Source of the DNA: Nitrospinota bacterium
GTDB taxonomy: Bacteria; Tectomicrobia; Entotheonellia; J063
NCBI GenBank assembly: GCA_003696125.1
Contig: RFHZ01000270.1
Location: 1-16,385, forward strand
DNA: 16,385 nt
Direction of reading: 5' to 3'
Shown: positions 1-6,927 of the stretch, one piece after another
Layout: every line of letters begins with the position of its first letter
How positions within the stretch are numbered: the first letter of the stretch is position 1
The notes under the pieces: model-generated
The model's input: the letters and a program-made list of their open reading frames with translations, nothing else
Database searches by the model: none
What the model was told of the DNA's origin: nothing
Translations under genes and position numbers: made by a program

Positions 1-185
1 ATGCCGAACCCCAAAAACCTGCCGCTCGCTCCGAAGAGAAAGGCGAGGATCGCCACCAGAAACCCGACCAGGCTGACCAGGTTCGGATGGACTCGCATCC
101 TTTGCAGGGTCGCTATCACCGGTCGGGCGATGATGCGGAGCGCATTGACCCACTGTTCAGGCCAGATAGGACTCTTTTGACTCAT
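1..185 (-). CDS. CDP-alcohol phosphatidyltransferase family protein, N-terminal part (runs off window)
   Basis: Only the first 61 residues are in the window. The frame opens with ATG at 183-185, with AGGAG six bases upstream, and stays open to base 1. After a basic amphipathic N-terminus comes RVHPNLVSLVGF and then a hydrophobic segment. The His-Pro-Asn entry into the first membrane helix is typical of CDP-alcohol phosphatidyltransferases (PgsA/PssA-like), integral inner-membrane enzymes that transfer a phosphatidyl group from CDP-diacylglycerol to an alcohol. The diagnostic DGxxARxxxxxxxxGxxxDxxxD motif would lie beyond base 1, so the family call rests on the N-terminus only and the substrate alcohol cannot be told. 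It lies 39 bases downstream of uppP on the same strand, and the two are probably co-transcribed as an envelope-lipid operon. Confidence 0.6.
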   Translation of the reverse strand, partial: MSQKSPIWPEQWVNALRIIARPVIATLQRMRVHPNLVSLVGFLVAILAFLFGASGRFLGFG

Positions 186-224
186 ACGCTACTCCTGGCT
201 TGGTATTTCCCTCCATCCCCGTTT

Positions 225-1025
225 CTACCACCAGATGCTGATCAACAATCCCAGGAGTCCCACCACCCAGCAGTAGACGGCAAAAGGGTGGAGGCTGTGC
301 CGCTGGACATAGCGGAGAAGGAAGTGAATGCTCAGATAACCACTCACAAAGGCGGTAAGAAACCCGAGCAGCAGCATTCCTCCCCCTCCCTGGCTTCCCC
401 ACTCCCGCAATTGTAGCACCCCTGCTCCCAGGATGATCGGTACAGATAAGAGAAAAGAGAAGCGGGTGGCCGCCTCTCGCTGGAGGCCGATGACGAGACC
501 GGCCGCGATGGTGGCCCCGGAGCGGGAGATTCCAGGAGCAATGGCCATCGCCTGTCCCAGTCCGATCAGTAACGCCCCTGTCCAGCGCATCTGGGCCAGG
601 GAGTCGGTGCGGCGACCAAGGTATTCGGCTCCCCAGAGCAACAGGCCGGTCCCCATCAGACAGAGGGCCACGAGTTGCGGTTCACGAAACAGGCTGGTAA
701 AAAAATCCTTGAACAGCACACCGGCTACCCCGGCCGGAATCGTCCCGAGCAGAATCAACCAGGCCAGCCGCCGTTGAGGGTCGGAGGAGAACTCGCCTTT
801 CCGAATGCCGAGGAGCCCTGCCCGCAGCAAAGCCCACAGGTCACGGTGGAAGTAGATGACAACGGCGGCCAGGGTACCCCAGTGGACAAAGATGTCGAAG
901 GTGAGCTCTGGGGGCTGCCAGCGTAAAACCCAGGGGACTAAGACCAGATGACCAGAACTACTGATCGGAAGAAACTCGGTGGCCCCCTGTACCACACCCA
1001 GCACCAGCGCTTGCATCAGATCCAT
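225..1025 (-). CDS. uppP: Undecaprenyl-diphosphatase UppP (BacA)
   Basis: 266 residues, the usual length for the family. UppP is a polytopic inner-membrane enzyme that dephosphorylates undecaprenyl diphosphate, recycling the lipid carrier for peptidoglycan and other cell-wall polymers; overexpression gives bacitracin resistance. The sequence has both family signatures. The N-terminal one contains QGATEFLPISSSGH (residues 13-26, with the Q-xxx-E pair and conserved Ser/His). The second is PGISRSG at 164-170, with the catalytic Arg at 168. About seven to eight hydrophobic segments fill the rest, ending in Trp-Trp. The start MDLMQALVLG is the canonical UppP N-terminus; the ribosome site upstream (GGGATGAGAC) is only moderate. 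It is the first gene of a leftward operon, with a candidate promoter at 1154-1183 and a roughly 120-base leader. A phosphatidyltransferase gene follows. Confidence 0.96.
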   Translation of the reverse strand: MDLMQALVLGVVQGATEFLPISSSGHLVLVPWVLRWQPPELTFDIFVHWGTLAAVVIYFHRDLWALLRAGLLGIRKGEFSSDPQRRLAWLILLGTIPAGVAGVLFKDFFTSLFREPQLVALCLMGTGLLLWGAEYLGRRTDSLAQMRWTGALLIGLGQAMAIAPGISRSGATIAAGLVIGLQREAATRFSFLLSVPIILGAGVLQLREWGSQGGGGMLLLGFLTAFVSGYLSIHFLLRYVQRHSLHPFAVYCWVVGLLGLLISIWW

Positions 1026-1089
1026 GTCTCATCCCTTGCCCCAATACCTTCATCATCCTTCTCCGCTTGCCCTCTGTCCATCCCCCTAT

Positions 1090-1117
1090 CTCCACGGACA
1101 GGATATCTCCCGTGGAG
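1090..1117 (-). promoter_or_regulatory. Hairpin in the uppP 5' leader
   Basis: A perfect 8-bp inverted repeat, CTCCACGG / CCGTGGAG, with a 12-base loop lies between the candidate uppP promoter and its start codon. No T-run follows it on the minus strand, so it is not an intrinsic terminator. It could be an mRNA-stabilising leader hairpin or a protein-binding site. The structure is seen; the function is unknown. Confidence 0.35.
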
Positions 1118-1153
1118 AAATCCTGGGAGCACAACCTAAAGCGAAATTGCTTT

Positions 1154-1183
1154 ACAGTAGCAAAATCTTCTCACCTCTGTCAA
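1154..1183 (-). promoter_or_regulatory. Candidate sigma70-type promoter for uppP
   Basis: On the minus strand a perfect -35 TTGACA (1178-1183) is followed by an 18-bp spacer and TACTGT (1154-1159) as a moderate -10. Transcription would begin near 1147. The -10 overlaps a small inverted repeat, TTGCT-7-AGCAA. An 11-bp direct repeat (GAGAAATCCTG at 1115-1125 and 1186-1196, plus-strand reading) brackets the promoter. Together with the plus-strand promoter at 1228-1256 it makes 1026-1319 a divergent control region. I see no gene in that interval. Confidence 0.5.
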
Positions 1184-1227
1184 GAGAGAAATCCTGAGCG
1201 CGCGGAGGAAAGGGAGTGACTTTCCTC

Positions 1228-1256
1228 TTGTTGAACGCGCTCTCTCCGTGTATACT
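1228..1256 (+). promoter_or_regulatory. Candidate sigma70-type promoter for the peptide ABC transporter operon
   Basis: TTGTTG (1228-1233), a 17-bp spacer, then TATACT (1251-1256). Transcription would start near 1263, leaving a leader of about 57 bases before the ATG at 1320. The -10 lies inside an imperfect palindrome, GTATACTGTGCATAC (1250-1264; arms match 5 of 6), which could be a repressor operator. Spacing and position are good. The operator idea is inference. Confidence 0.6.
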
Positions 1257-1319
1257 GTGCATACGCAACAGGAGGAGTTGGTGAGGAACGTTAACCGCTT
1301 TGTAAAGGAGGGTGCAACG

Positions 1320-2897
1320 ATGAGGCGTATTCTCTTCTTCGGCATGATAGTCTCTATCCTTTCCGTGGGATTGTTGATGGTTCCGGCCCTCTCCTGGGGG
1401 GGAGGACGGGCCGATACGCTGGTGATCGGCATGAACACCGGTGACGCCGTCTCCCTGGATCCGGCCCGGGCCTATGAGTTTTCCTCGGTTACCATCGTGG
1501 AACAGCTCTACGATCGCCTGGTCGAGTTCCTGGGAGGAGATTTTACCAAGGTGCAGCCTGGATTGGCCGAATCATGGGATGTGGAAGGGGATCTCTGGAC
1601 TTTCCATCTGCGCAAAGGACTCCGCTTCCCAAGCGGCACCCCGATCAACGCCGAGGCGGTGGCCTTCTCTTTAGGCCGGGTAGCCACTCTCAAGCAGACC
1701 GCTTCCTGGCTGGTCACCCAGTTCGGTATCAACGATAAAACGATCAAGGTGGTGGATGACCACACCGTGCAGATCAAGGTCAACGGACGCTATGCCCCCG
1801 GCCTCTTCCTCTCTACCCTCGCCTTTACCACCGGCTCCATTGTCGATCCGGTGGTGGTCAAACAACACGAGCAGAACGGGGATCTGGGGAGTGCCTGGAT
1901 GACCGATCACTCGGCCGGCTCTGGTCCCTATTCCCTGGAGAAGTGGGAACGGAACGCGGTGGTGATCCTGCGGGCAAATGAGCAGTACTGGCGGGGCGCC
2001 CCCAAGCTGAAGCGCATCATCATCCGGGATATCCCGGAGCCGACCAACCAGCAGATCCTGCTGGAGAAGGGGGATATCGATGTGGCCTGGAACCTGCTGG
2101 CCGATCAGGTCAAGGCGATTGAGGGAAAACCGGGGATCAAGATCGCCAAAGGGCCGACCTTCCGTCTCATGTACGTCGGCATGAACGTGGGGGTGAAACC
2201 GCTCTCCGATAACCGGGTGCGTAACGCGATCCGTTACGCCATCGACTATGACGGGATCGTAAACAATATCCTTAAAGGATCGGCGATCAAGGTGCAGACC
2301 TTCATCCCCAAGGGGTTGATGGGGTATAATCCGGCCCTCCCCTATGAGAAGGATATCGCCAGGGCCAGGCAACTGCTGGCCGAAGCCGGCTATCCGGACG
2401 GATTTGAGATCGAGCTGACCACCCCTCCGATCCCTCCCTTTGTCGATATCGCCACCAAGATCCAGTCCGATCTGGCCGAGGCAGGGATCAAGGCCAAGGT
2501 CGTGCAGATGGTGGCTTCCCAGATGTACGAGAAGTACCGGGCCCAGGGACTGCAACTCGTGCTGGCCCAGTGGGGGGTCGATTACGCCGATCCGGATGCC
2601 AATGCCAAGCCGTTTGCCCACTGTAACAGCATCGGACCGGATGCCAAGATCAAGCAGCTCGCCTGGCGCAACAAGTACCTGAACCTGGAGACGTCGGCCC
2701 TGGTGGAGAAGGCTGCCCAGGAGCTGGATGTGGAGAAGCGGAAGGCGTACTATAAGAAGCTGACCGACATCATCCTCCGCGAAGGCCCGTATGCCATCTT
2801 TGCCCAACCGCTTTTGCAGATCGCGTACCGGGAGAATGTGCATGGGGTGATGGCCCTCCCCCTGGCCTACCATCTCAACACCTGGAGCAAGGAGTAG
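1320..2897 (+). CDS. dppA: Periplasmic dipeptide/oligopeptide-binding protein (SBP family 5, DppA/OppA-like)
   Basis: 525 residues. This is the extracytoplasmic solute receptor of the ABC importer encoded by the next four genes. Residues 1-27 form a Sec signal peptide (RR, hydrophobic core, then PALSWG). There is no lipobox Cys, so the mature protein should be soluble in the periplasm. The mature chain opens with DTLVIGMNTGDAVSLDPA, followed by LAESW (83-87), TFHLRKGLRFPSGTP, SGPYSLEKW (201-209) and VRNAIRYAIDYDGI, all standard class-C binding-protein segments, and then WGVDYADPDAN near 418-428. I chose ATG 1320 because AAAGGAGGGT (1304-1313) sits at ideal spacing and it gives a normal signal peptide. 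An in-frame GTG at 1281 with its own GGAGGAG would add 13 residues and is less likely. The ligand is inferred to be a peptide, but nickel, opine or glutathione relatives cannot be excluded. Confidence 0.9.
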   Translation: MRRILFFGMIVSILSVGLLMVPALSWGGGRADTLVIGMNTGDAVSLDPARAYEFSSVTIVEQLYDRLVEFLGGDFTKVQPGLAESWDVEGDLWTFHLRKGLRFPSGTPINAEAVAFSLGRVATLKQTASWLVTQFGINDKTIKVVDDHTVQIKVNGRYAPGLFLSTLAFTTGSIVDPVVVKQHEQNGDLGSAWMTDHSAGSGPYSLEKWERNAVVILRANEQYWRGAPKLKRIIIRDIPEPTNQQILLEKGDIDVAWNLLADQVKAIEGKPGIKIAKGPTFRLMYVGMNVGVKPLSDNRVRNAIRYAIDYDGIVNNILKGSAIKVQTFIPKGLMGYNPALPYEKDIARARQLLAEAGYPDGFEIELTTPPIPPFVDIATKIQSDLAEAGIKAKVVQMVASQMYEKYRAQGLQLVLAQWGVDYADPDANAKPFAHCNSIGPDAKIKQLAWRNKYLNLETSALVEKAAQELDVEKRKAYYKKLTDIILREGPYAIFAQPLLQIAYRENVHGVMALPLAYHLNTWSKE

Positions 2898-2909
2898 GGT
2901 CGGCGTCTC

Positions 2910-3923
2910 ATGCACTTCTACGCCTACATCGTCAAACGCCTCTTATTGATGCTGGGGACCATCTCGGGGGTGCTGGTCATCACCTTTGTCATCTCGCACC
3001 TGATCCCGGCCGATCCTATTTCGGCCGTGCTCGGTCCCCAGGCTCCACCCGAGTTGATCGAGAGTGTGCGGCATGAGTGGGGGTTTGACCGGCCGATCCC
3101 CGAGCAGTTTGCCATCTATGTCTGGAACATCCTGCACGGTAACCTGGGGAAGTCGCTCCGTACCAACCGGGGCGTTGCCGACGACCTCCGGCAGTTTTTC
3201 CCGGCCACCCTGGAGCTGGCCACGGCAGCGATTATCATCGGCATCTTCCTGGGGATTCCCCTGGGTATCCTCTCTGCCGTGCATCGAGATCGGCTGACCG
3301 ACCATGTGGCCAGGCTCTTCTCCCTTTTCGGCCTCTCCATGCCGGTCTTCTGGCTCGGCCTGGTCCTTCTCTTCCTCTTCTACTATCGACTGGGTATTTT
3401 GCCTGGCCCGGGTCAGCTCGATGTCTACCTGATTCCTCCCCCGCGGGTGACCGGCGTGTTAACCATCGATAGCCTGCTGGCCGGGGATACGGAGGTGTTT
3501 GTCGATGCGCTGCGCCACCTGATCCTCCCCGCCTTTGTGCTCGGCTACTTCTCCACCGCTTCCATCGTGCGCATCACCCGGGCCAGCATGCTGGAGGTCC
3601 TCCGGCAGGAGTACATCAAGACGGCCCGGGTCAAGGGGCTGCGCGAACGGGTGGTTATCCTCCGGCATGCCCTGAAAAATGCCCTGATTCCGACCGTTAC
3701 CGTGGTCGGTTTGACTTACGGTAGCCTCCTGGAAGGAGCGGTGTTGACAGAGACGATCTTTGCCTGGCCGGGACTGGGACGCTATATGACCTCGGCCTTT
3801 ATCGCGCTCGATTTTGCGGCCATCATGGGGGGAACCCTGCTCATCGCCCTGACCTATTCCCTGGCCAATCTCCTGGTCGATATTACTTATGCCTTTCTCA
3901 ATCCGAAGATTCGCTATGGCTGA
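2910..3923 (+). CDS. dppB: Peptide ABC transporter permease, DppB/OppB type
   Basis: 337 residues, the usual DppB length. It is an inner-membrane subunit that forms half of the translocation pore. The N-terminus has the family pattern of a basic segment and a first membrane helix at about 8-30, then a periplasmic region including LGPQAPPELIESVRHEWGFDRP. This is followed by a helical core with GLSMPVFWLGL (141-151) and a C-terminal NPKIRYG tail. The cytoplasmic EAA coupling loop is EYIKTARVKGL followed by HALKNALIP (about 234-261); it docks onto the ATPases. The start lies 12 bases after the dppA stop. The only AAGGAG is inside the dppA end, about 15 bases upstream, which suggests coupled translation. 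Confidence 0.93.
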   Translation: MHFYAYIVKRLLLMLGTISGVLVITFVISHLIPADPISAVLGPQAPPELIESVRHEWGFDRPIPEQFAIYVWNILHGNLGKSLRTNRGVADDLRQFFPATLELATAAIIIGIFLGIPLGILSAVHRDRLTDHVARLFSLFGLSMPVFWLGLVLLFLFYYRLGILPGPGQLDVYLIPPPRVTGVLTIDSLLAGDTEVFVDALRHLILPAFVLGYFSTASIVRITRASMLEVLRQEYIKTARVKGLRERVVILRHALKNALIPTVTVVGLTYGSLLEGAVLTETIFAWPGLGRYMTSAFIALDFAAIMGGTLLIALTYSLANLLVDITYAFLNPKIRYG

Positions 3924-4821
3924 AAGAGTGCTCTCCGCATCAAACGGTTTACGTGCCTGGATCGATATGCATCTCACCTTCCTCAAGGAGTGGCGGGATA
4001 TCTGGGTGCTGTTGCGTCGCAATCCGCTCTCTTTGCTCGGGCTGAGTCTTATCCTCCTGCTGGTGCTGACCGCCATCTTTGCCCCCCTGCTCGCCCCCTT
4101 TGATCCGATTCATCAGGAACTCGGGGATCGCTTACACCCGCCGGGAGGGAAGTACCTGCTCGGTACCGATCAACTGGGACGGGATATTTTTAGCCGTATC
4201 ATCTATGGGAGTCGGATCTCGCTAAAGATCGCCTTCATCGTGGCCGGTGTGGCCGGGAGCATCGGCTTGATCCTGGGAGCCATCTCCGGGTATGCAGGAG
4301 GGGTGGTGGATGAGGTGCTGATGCGGATCACCGACATGTTTCTGGCCTTCCCTCGTTTGATCCTGGCCATGGCGATTGCCGCCGCCCTGGGACCCAATCT
4401 GACCAACACGGTGGTGGCCATCTCCCTGGTCGCCTGGCCGGTCTATGCCCGGTTAGCACGGGGAGAGACGCTGGCGATCCGGGAGAACGATTATATCCAT
4501 GCGGTCCGGTTGCTGGGAGCGAGCAGGACGCGGATCCTCTTCCGGCATATCCTCCCCCTCTGCCTCAACCCGATCATCGTCCAGATGACGCTCGATATGG
4601 GGGGGATCATCCTGATTGCGGCCGGTCTCGGCTTTATCGGCTTTGGTGCCCAACCTCCCACCCCGGAGTGGGGGGTCATGGTCAGTGATGGGAGGAACTT
4701 CATCGTGAAAGAGTGGTGGGTGTCTACCTTTCCCGGATGCGCCATCTTCCTTACCGTGCTGGGGTTTAACCTGTTGGGAGACGGGATCCGGGACATCCTG
4801 GACCCCCGGCAGAGGCACTAG
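3916..4821 (+). CDS. dppC: Peptide ABC transporter permease, DppC/OppC type
   Basis: 301 residues. This is the second pore subunit of the importer. The order is typical: a cytoplasmic N-terminus with LLRRNPLSLLGLS (32-44), a first membrane helix, PFDP and HPPGGKYLLGTDQLGRDIFSR (74-94, the DppC/OppC signature), then the core helices. The EAA loop is ENDYIHAVRLLGAS followed by HILPLCLNPI (about 190-220). The end, GDGIRDILDPR, is the family C-terminus. I chose ATG 3916, which overlaps the dppB stop by eight bases (ATGGCTGA) and fits translational coupling. An upstream in-frame ATG at 3889 would overlap dppB by 35 bases. The ribosome site is weak, which also points to coupling. Confidence 0.9.
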   Translation: MAERVLSASNGLRAWIDMHLTFLKEWRDIWVLLRRNPLSLLGLSLILLLVLTAIFAPLLAPFDPIHQELGDRLHPPGGKYLLGTDQLGRDIFSRIIYGSRISLKIAFIVAGVAGSIGLILGAISGYAGGVVDEVLMRITDMFLAFPRLILAMAIAAALGPNLTNTVVAISLVAWPVYARLARGETLAIRENDYIHAVRLLGASRTRILFRHILPLCLNPIIVQMTLDMGGIILIAAGLGFIGFGAQPPTPEWGVMVSDGRNFIVKEWWVSTFPGCAIFLTVLGFNLLGDGIRDILDPRQRH

Positions 4822-4823
4822 GC

Positions 4824-5804
4824 ATGGACCTGTTACTCTCGGTACGTAATCTGAAGACCTATTTCTACACCTATCGCGGGGTGGTGAAGGCACTGGATGG
4901 GGTTTATCTGGATCTGGCGCAGGAATCGACGCTCGGGCTGGTGGGCGAGACCGGGTGTGGAAAGTCGGTGACTTCGCTCTCCATCCTGCGTCTCATCGAG
5001 CCACCGGGAAAGATCGTGGGGGGAGAGATCTGGTTTGCCGGAAGAGATCTCCTTACCCTCTCCCCGCAGGAGATGCGGCGCATCCGGGGGGCCGAGATCG
5101 CCATGATCATGCAGGAACCTAAAGTCTCTTTGAATCCGGTCTTTCCCGTAGGCTTTCAGATTGCCGAGGCCATCGCCGCCCAGCGGAAGATTGGCAAGCG
5201 GGCGGCGCGGAAAGAGGCCGTAGAAATGCTGCGCCGGGTCAGGATCGCCGAACCGGATAAGGTGGCCAATCAGTATCCGCACGAACTCTCAGGGGGGATG
5301 GCGCAACGGGCGATGATCGCCATGATGCTCTCCACCAGGCCCAAGCTCTTGATTGCCGATGAACCGACATCGGCTCTCGATGTCACCACGCAGGCACAGA
5401 TCTTAGAACTTTTGCGTGACCTGGTGCGGGAGGTGCGAGCCTCTGTGCTCCTCATCACCCACGATCTCGGTGTGGTGGCCGAAGCCTGTGAGCGCGTCGC
5501 CGTGATGTACGCTGGCCGGGTGGTCGAGGAAGGGTCGGTGCGGCAGGTGTTAAAGGAGGCTCGTCACCCTTATACGGTTGGGCTTTTGCAGACCATTCCC
5601 CGGCCTGGTGATCCTCGAGAGGAGTTGACCACGATCGAGGGGAGCGTCCCAGACCTGATCCATCCACCCTCCGGCTGTCGCTTCCACCCGCGCTGTCCAG
5701 AGGCGATGGAGATCTGTCGCCTCCATATCCCTGCTGCCGTTGAGGTGGCCCCCGGGCACCGGGTAGCCTGTCATTTGTATGCAGAGACACCAGGAGAGGA
5801 GTAG
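4824..5804 (+). CDS. dppD: Peptide ABC transporter ATP-binding protein DppD
   Basis: 326 residues. It is one of the two ATPases that power the importer on the cytoplasmic face. Walker A is GETGCGKS (41-48), the Q-loop Gln is at 97, the ABC signature is LSGGMAQR (155-162), Walker B is LLIADEP (175-181) and the switch His is 213 (THD). After the nucleotide domain comes the oligopeptide/dipeptide C-terminal region with Cys 285, 291, 298 and 316 (CRFHPRC core). In a structurally studied DppD this four-Cys arrangement holds a 4Fe-4S cluster. It begins two bases after the dppC stop with no strong ribosome site, so coupled translation is likely. It pairs with the next ATPase. Confidence 0.95.
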   Translation: MDLLLSVRNLKTYFYTYRGVVKALDGVYLDLAQESTLGLVGETGCGKSVTSLSILRLIEPPGKIVGGEIWFAGRDLLTLSPQEMRRIRGAEIAMIMQEPKVSLNPVFPVGFQIAEAIAAQRKIGKRAARKEAVEMLRRVRIAEPDKVANQYPHELSGGMAQRAMIAMMLSTRPKLLIADEPTSALDVTTQAQILELLRDLVREVRASVLLITHDLGVVAEACERVAVMYAGRVVEEGSVRQVLKEARHPYTVGLLQTIPRPGDPREELTTIEGSVPDLIHPPSGCRFHPRCPEAMEICRLHIPAAVEVAPGHRVACHLYAETPGEE

Positions 5805-5807
5805 AAG

Positions 5808-6803
5808 ATGAGTGCATCCCCCTCCCCCCTGCTGCAGGTCGAGAACCTGACCAAGTATTATCCTTACCAGCCAGGGGTTTTACGCTCTTCTCGGGTCTGG
5901 ATCAAAGCGCTGGACGGGGTGAGCTTTACCATCCAGCCAGGAGAGGTGTTGGGACTGGTGGGGGAGTCCGGGTGTGGGAAGACGACCCTGGCGCGTAGCC
6001 TTGTCCGCCTGGTGGAACCGACCTCTGGCCGCATCCTCTTTCAGGGGGAGAATATCCTGGAGCGACCGGTATCGTTGATGAAGGGTGTGTACCGCGACAT
6101 GCAGATGGTCTTTCAGGACCCTTACTCTTCCCTGCATCCCAAGCAGATGGTGATCGATCTGGTGGGGGAGGGGCTGCGGATTCATCGGCTCGCCAGGAAG
6201 CGGGAATTGCGGGATCGGGTCCTGGAGGTCCTGGAACTGGTTGGCCTGCACCAGGATCATCTCTACCGTTTCCCGCACGAATTCAGCGGGGGACAACGCC
6301 AGCGGATCGCCATTGCCCGCGCTCTCATCCTGCGACCCAAATTTCTCATCCTGGATGAGCCGACCTCGGCCCTCGATGTGTCGGTACAGGCCCAGATTCT
6401 CAACCTGCTGAAGCGATTACGCCGGGAGCTTGGTCTGACCTACCTCTTTATCTCCCATGACCTGTCGGTGATCGAGCACATGAGCGATCGGGTCGGCGTG
6501 ATGTACCTCGGCCATCTGGTCGAGCTGGGGAAACGAGAGGCGTTGTTTCGCCGTCCCCTTCACCCCTATGCCCAGATTTTGCTTCAGGCCATTCCGGTGC
6601 CCGATCCTGATCGGATTCCCCCTCGCATCTCGCTAACTGGGGAGGTCCCCAGTCCCATCGATCCCCCGGCCGGGTGTCCCTTCCATCCCCGCTGTCCGCT
6701 GACCGTGGATCGGTGTCGGGAAGAGATCCCGCGCTGGCAGGAGATAGAGGCCGAGCATTGGGTGGCGTGTCATCTGGCTACAGAAGGAGGAAAAACCGGT
6801 TGA
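5808..6803 (+). CDS. dppF: Peptide ABC transporter ATP-binding protein DppF
   Basis: 331 residues. It is the partner ATPase of DppD. Walker A is GESGCGKTT (52-60), the Q-loop Gln is 103 (FQDP), the signature is FSGGQRQR (159-166), Walker B is FLILDEP (179-185) and the switch His is 217 (SHD). An early insertion with SSRVWIKALDGVSF is typical of DppF/OppF. The C-terminal region repeats the four-Cys pattern (290, 296, 303, 321), so both ATPases may carry an iron-sulfur cluster. AGGAG lies just before the start, three bases past the dppD stop. Its stop codon TGA is embedded in the -35 element of the next promoter. Confidence 0.95.
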   Translation: MSASPSPLLQVENLTKYYPYQPGVLRSSRVWIKALDGVSFTIQPGEVLGLVGESGCGKTTLARSLVRLVEPTSGRILFQGENILERPVSLMKGVYRDMQMVFQDPYSSLHPKQMVIDLVGEGLRIHRLARKRELRDRVLEVLELVGLHQDHLYRFPHEFSGGQRQRIAIARALILRPKFLILDEPTSALDVSVQAQILNLLKRLRRELGLTYLFISHDLSVIEHMSDRVGVMYLGHLVELGKREALFRRPLHPYAQILLQAIPVPDPDRIPPRISLTGEVPSPIDPPAGCPFHPRCPLTVDRCREEIPRWQEIEAEHWVACHLATEGGKTG

Positions 6804-6828
6804 CAAATCCCTCCCCTCTTCGTAAACT
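6800..6828 (+). promoter_or_regulatory. Strong candidate promoter for the thiolase-DUF35 gene
   Basis: A perfect -35 TTGACA (6800-6805), a 17-bp spacer and TAAACT (6823-6828). The -35 contains the dppF stop codon. Transcription would start near 6835, giving a leader of about 93 bases to the ATG at 6928. The leader holds an inverted repeat, GAGACT-12-AGTCTC (6855-6878), that might be an operator. The thiolase cluster is therefore probably its own unit, although read-through from dpp is possible because I see no terminator between them. Confidence 0.62.
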
Positions 6829-6927
6829 TAGCAGCAGAGAGGCATGGTTGTAGAGAGACTTTCCCGGTGACCAGTCTCCCAGAGAGCGTTTGCCTTTGGG
6901 AAGAAGCCAAGCAGAGAGGAATGAGCG

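Noticed and set aside
1248-1319. Upstream extension of the binding protein to 1248 or 1281
   Set aside because: The first would start within the promoter -10. The second has a ribosome site close to a GTG, but it would bury the signal peptide behind 13 polar residues; ATG 1320 has an ideal site.
1671-2915. A 414-codon open frame on the minus strand opposite dppA
   Set aside because: Same reason: an antisense mirror of a clearly conserved gene, with low-complexity His/Leu/Gly/Asp composition and no family resemblance.
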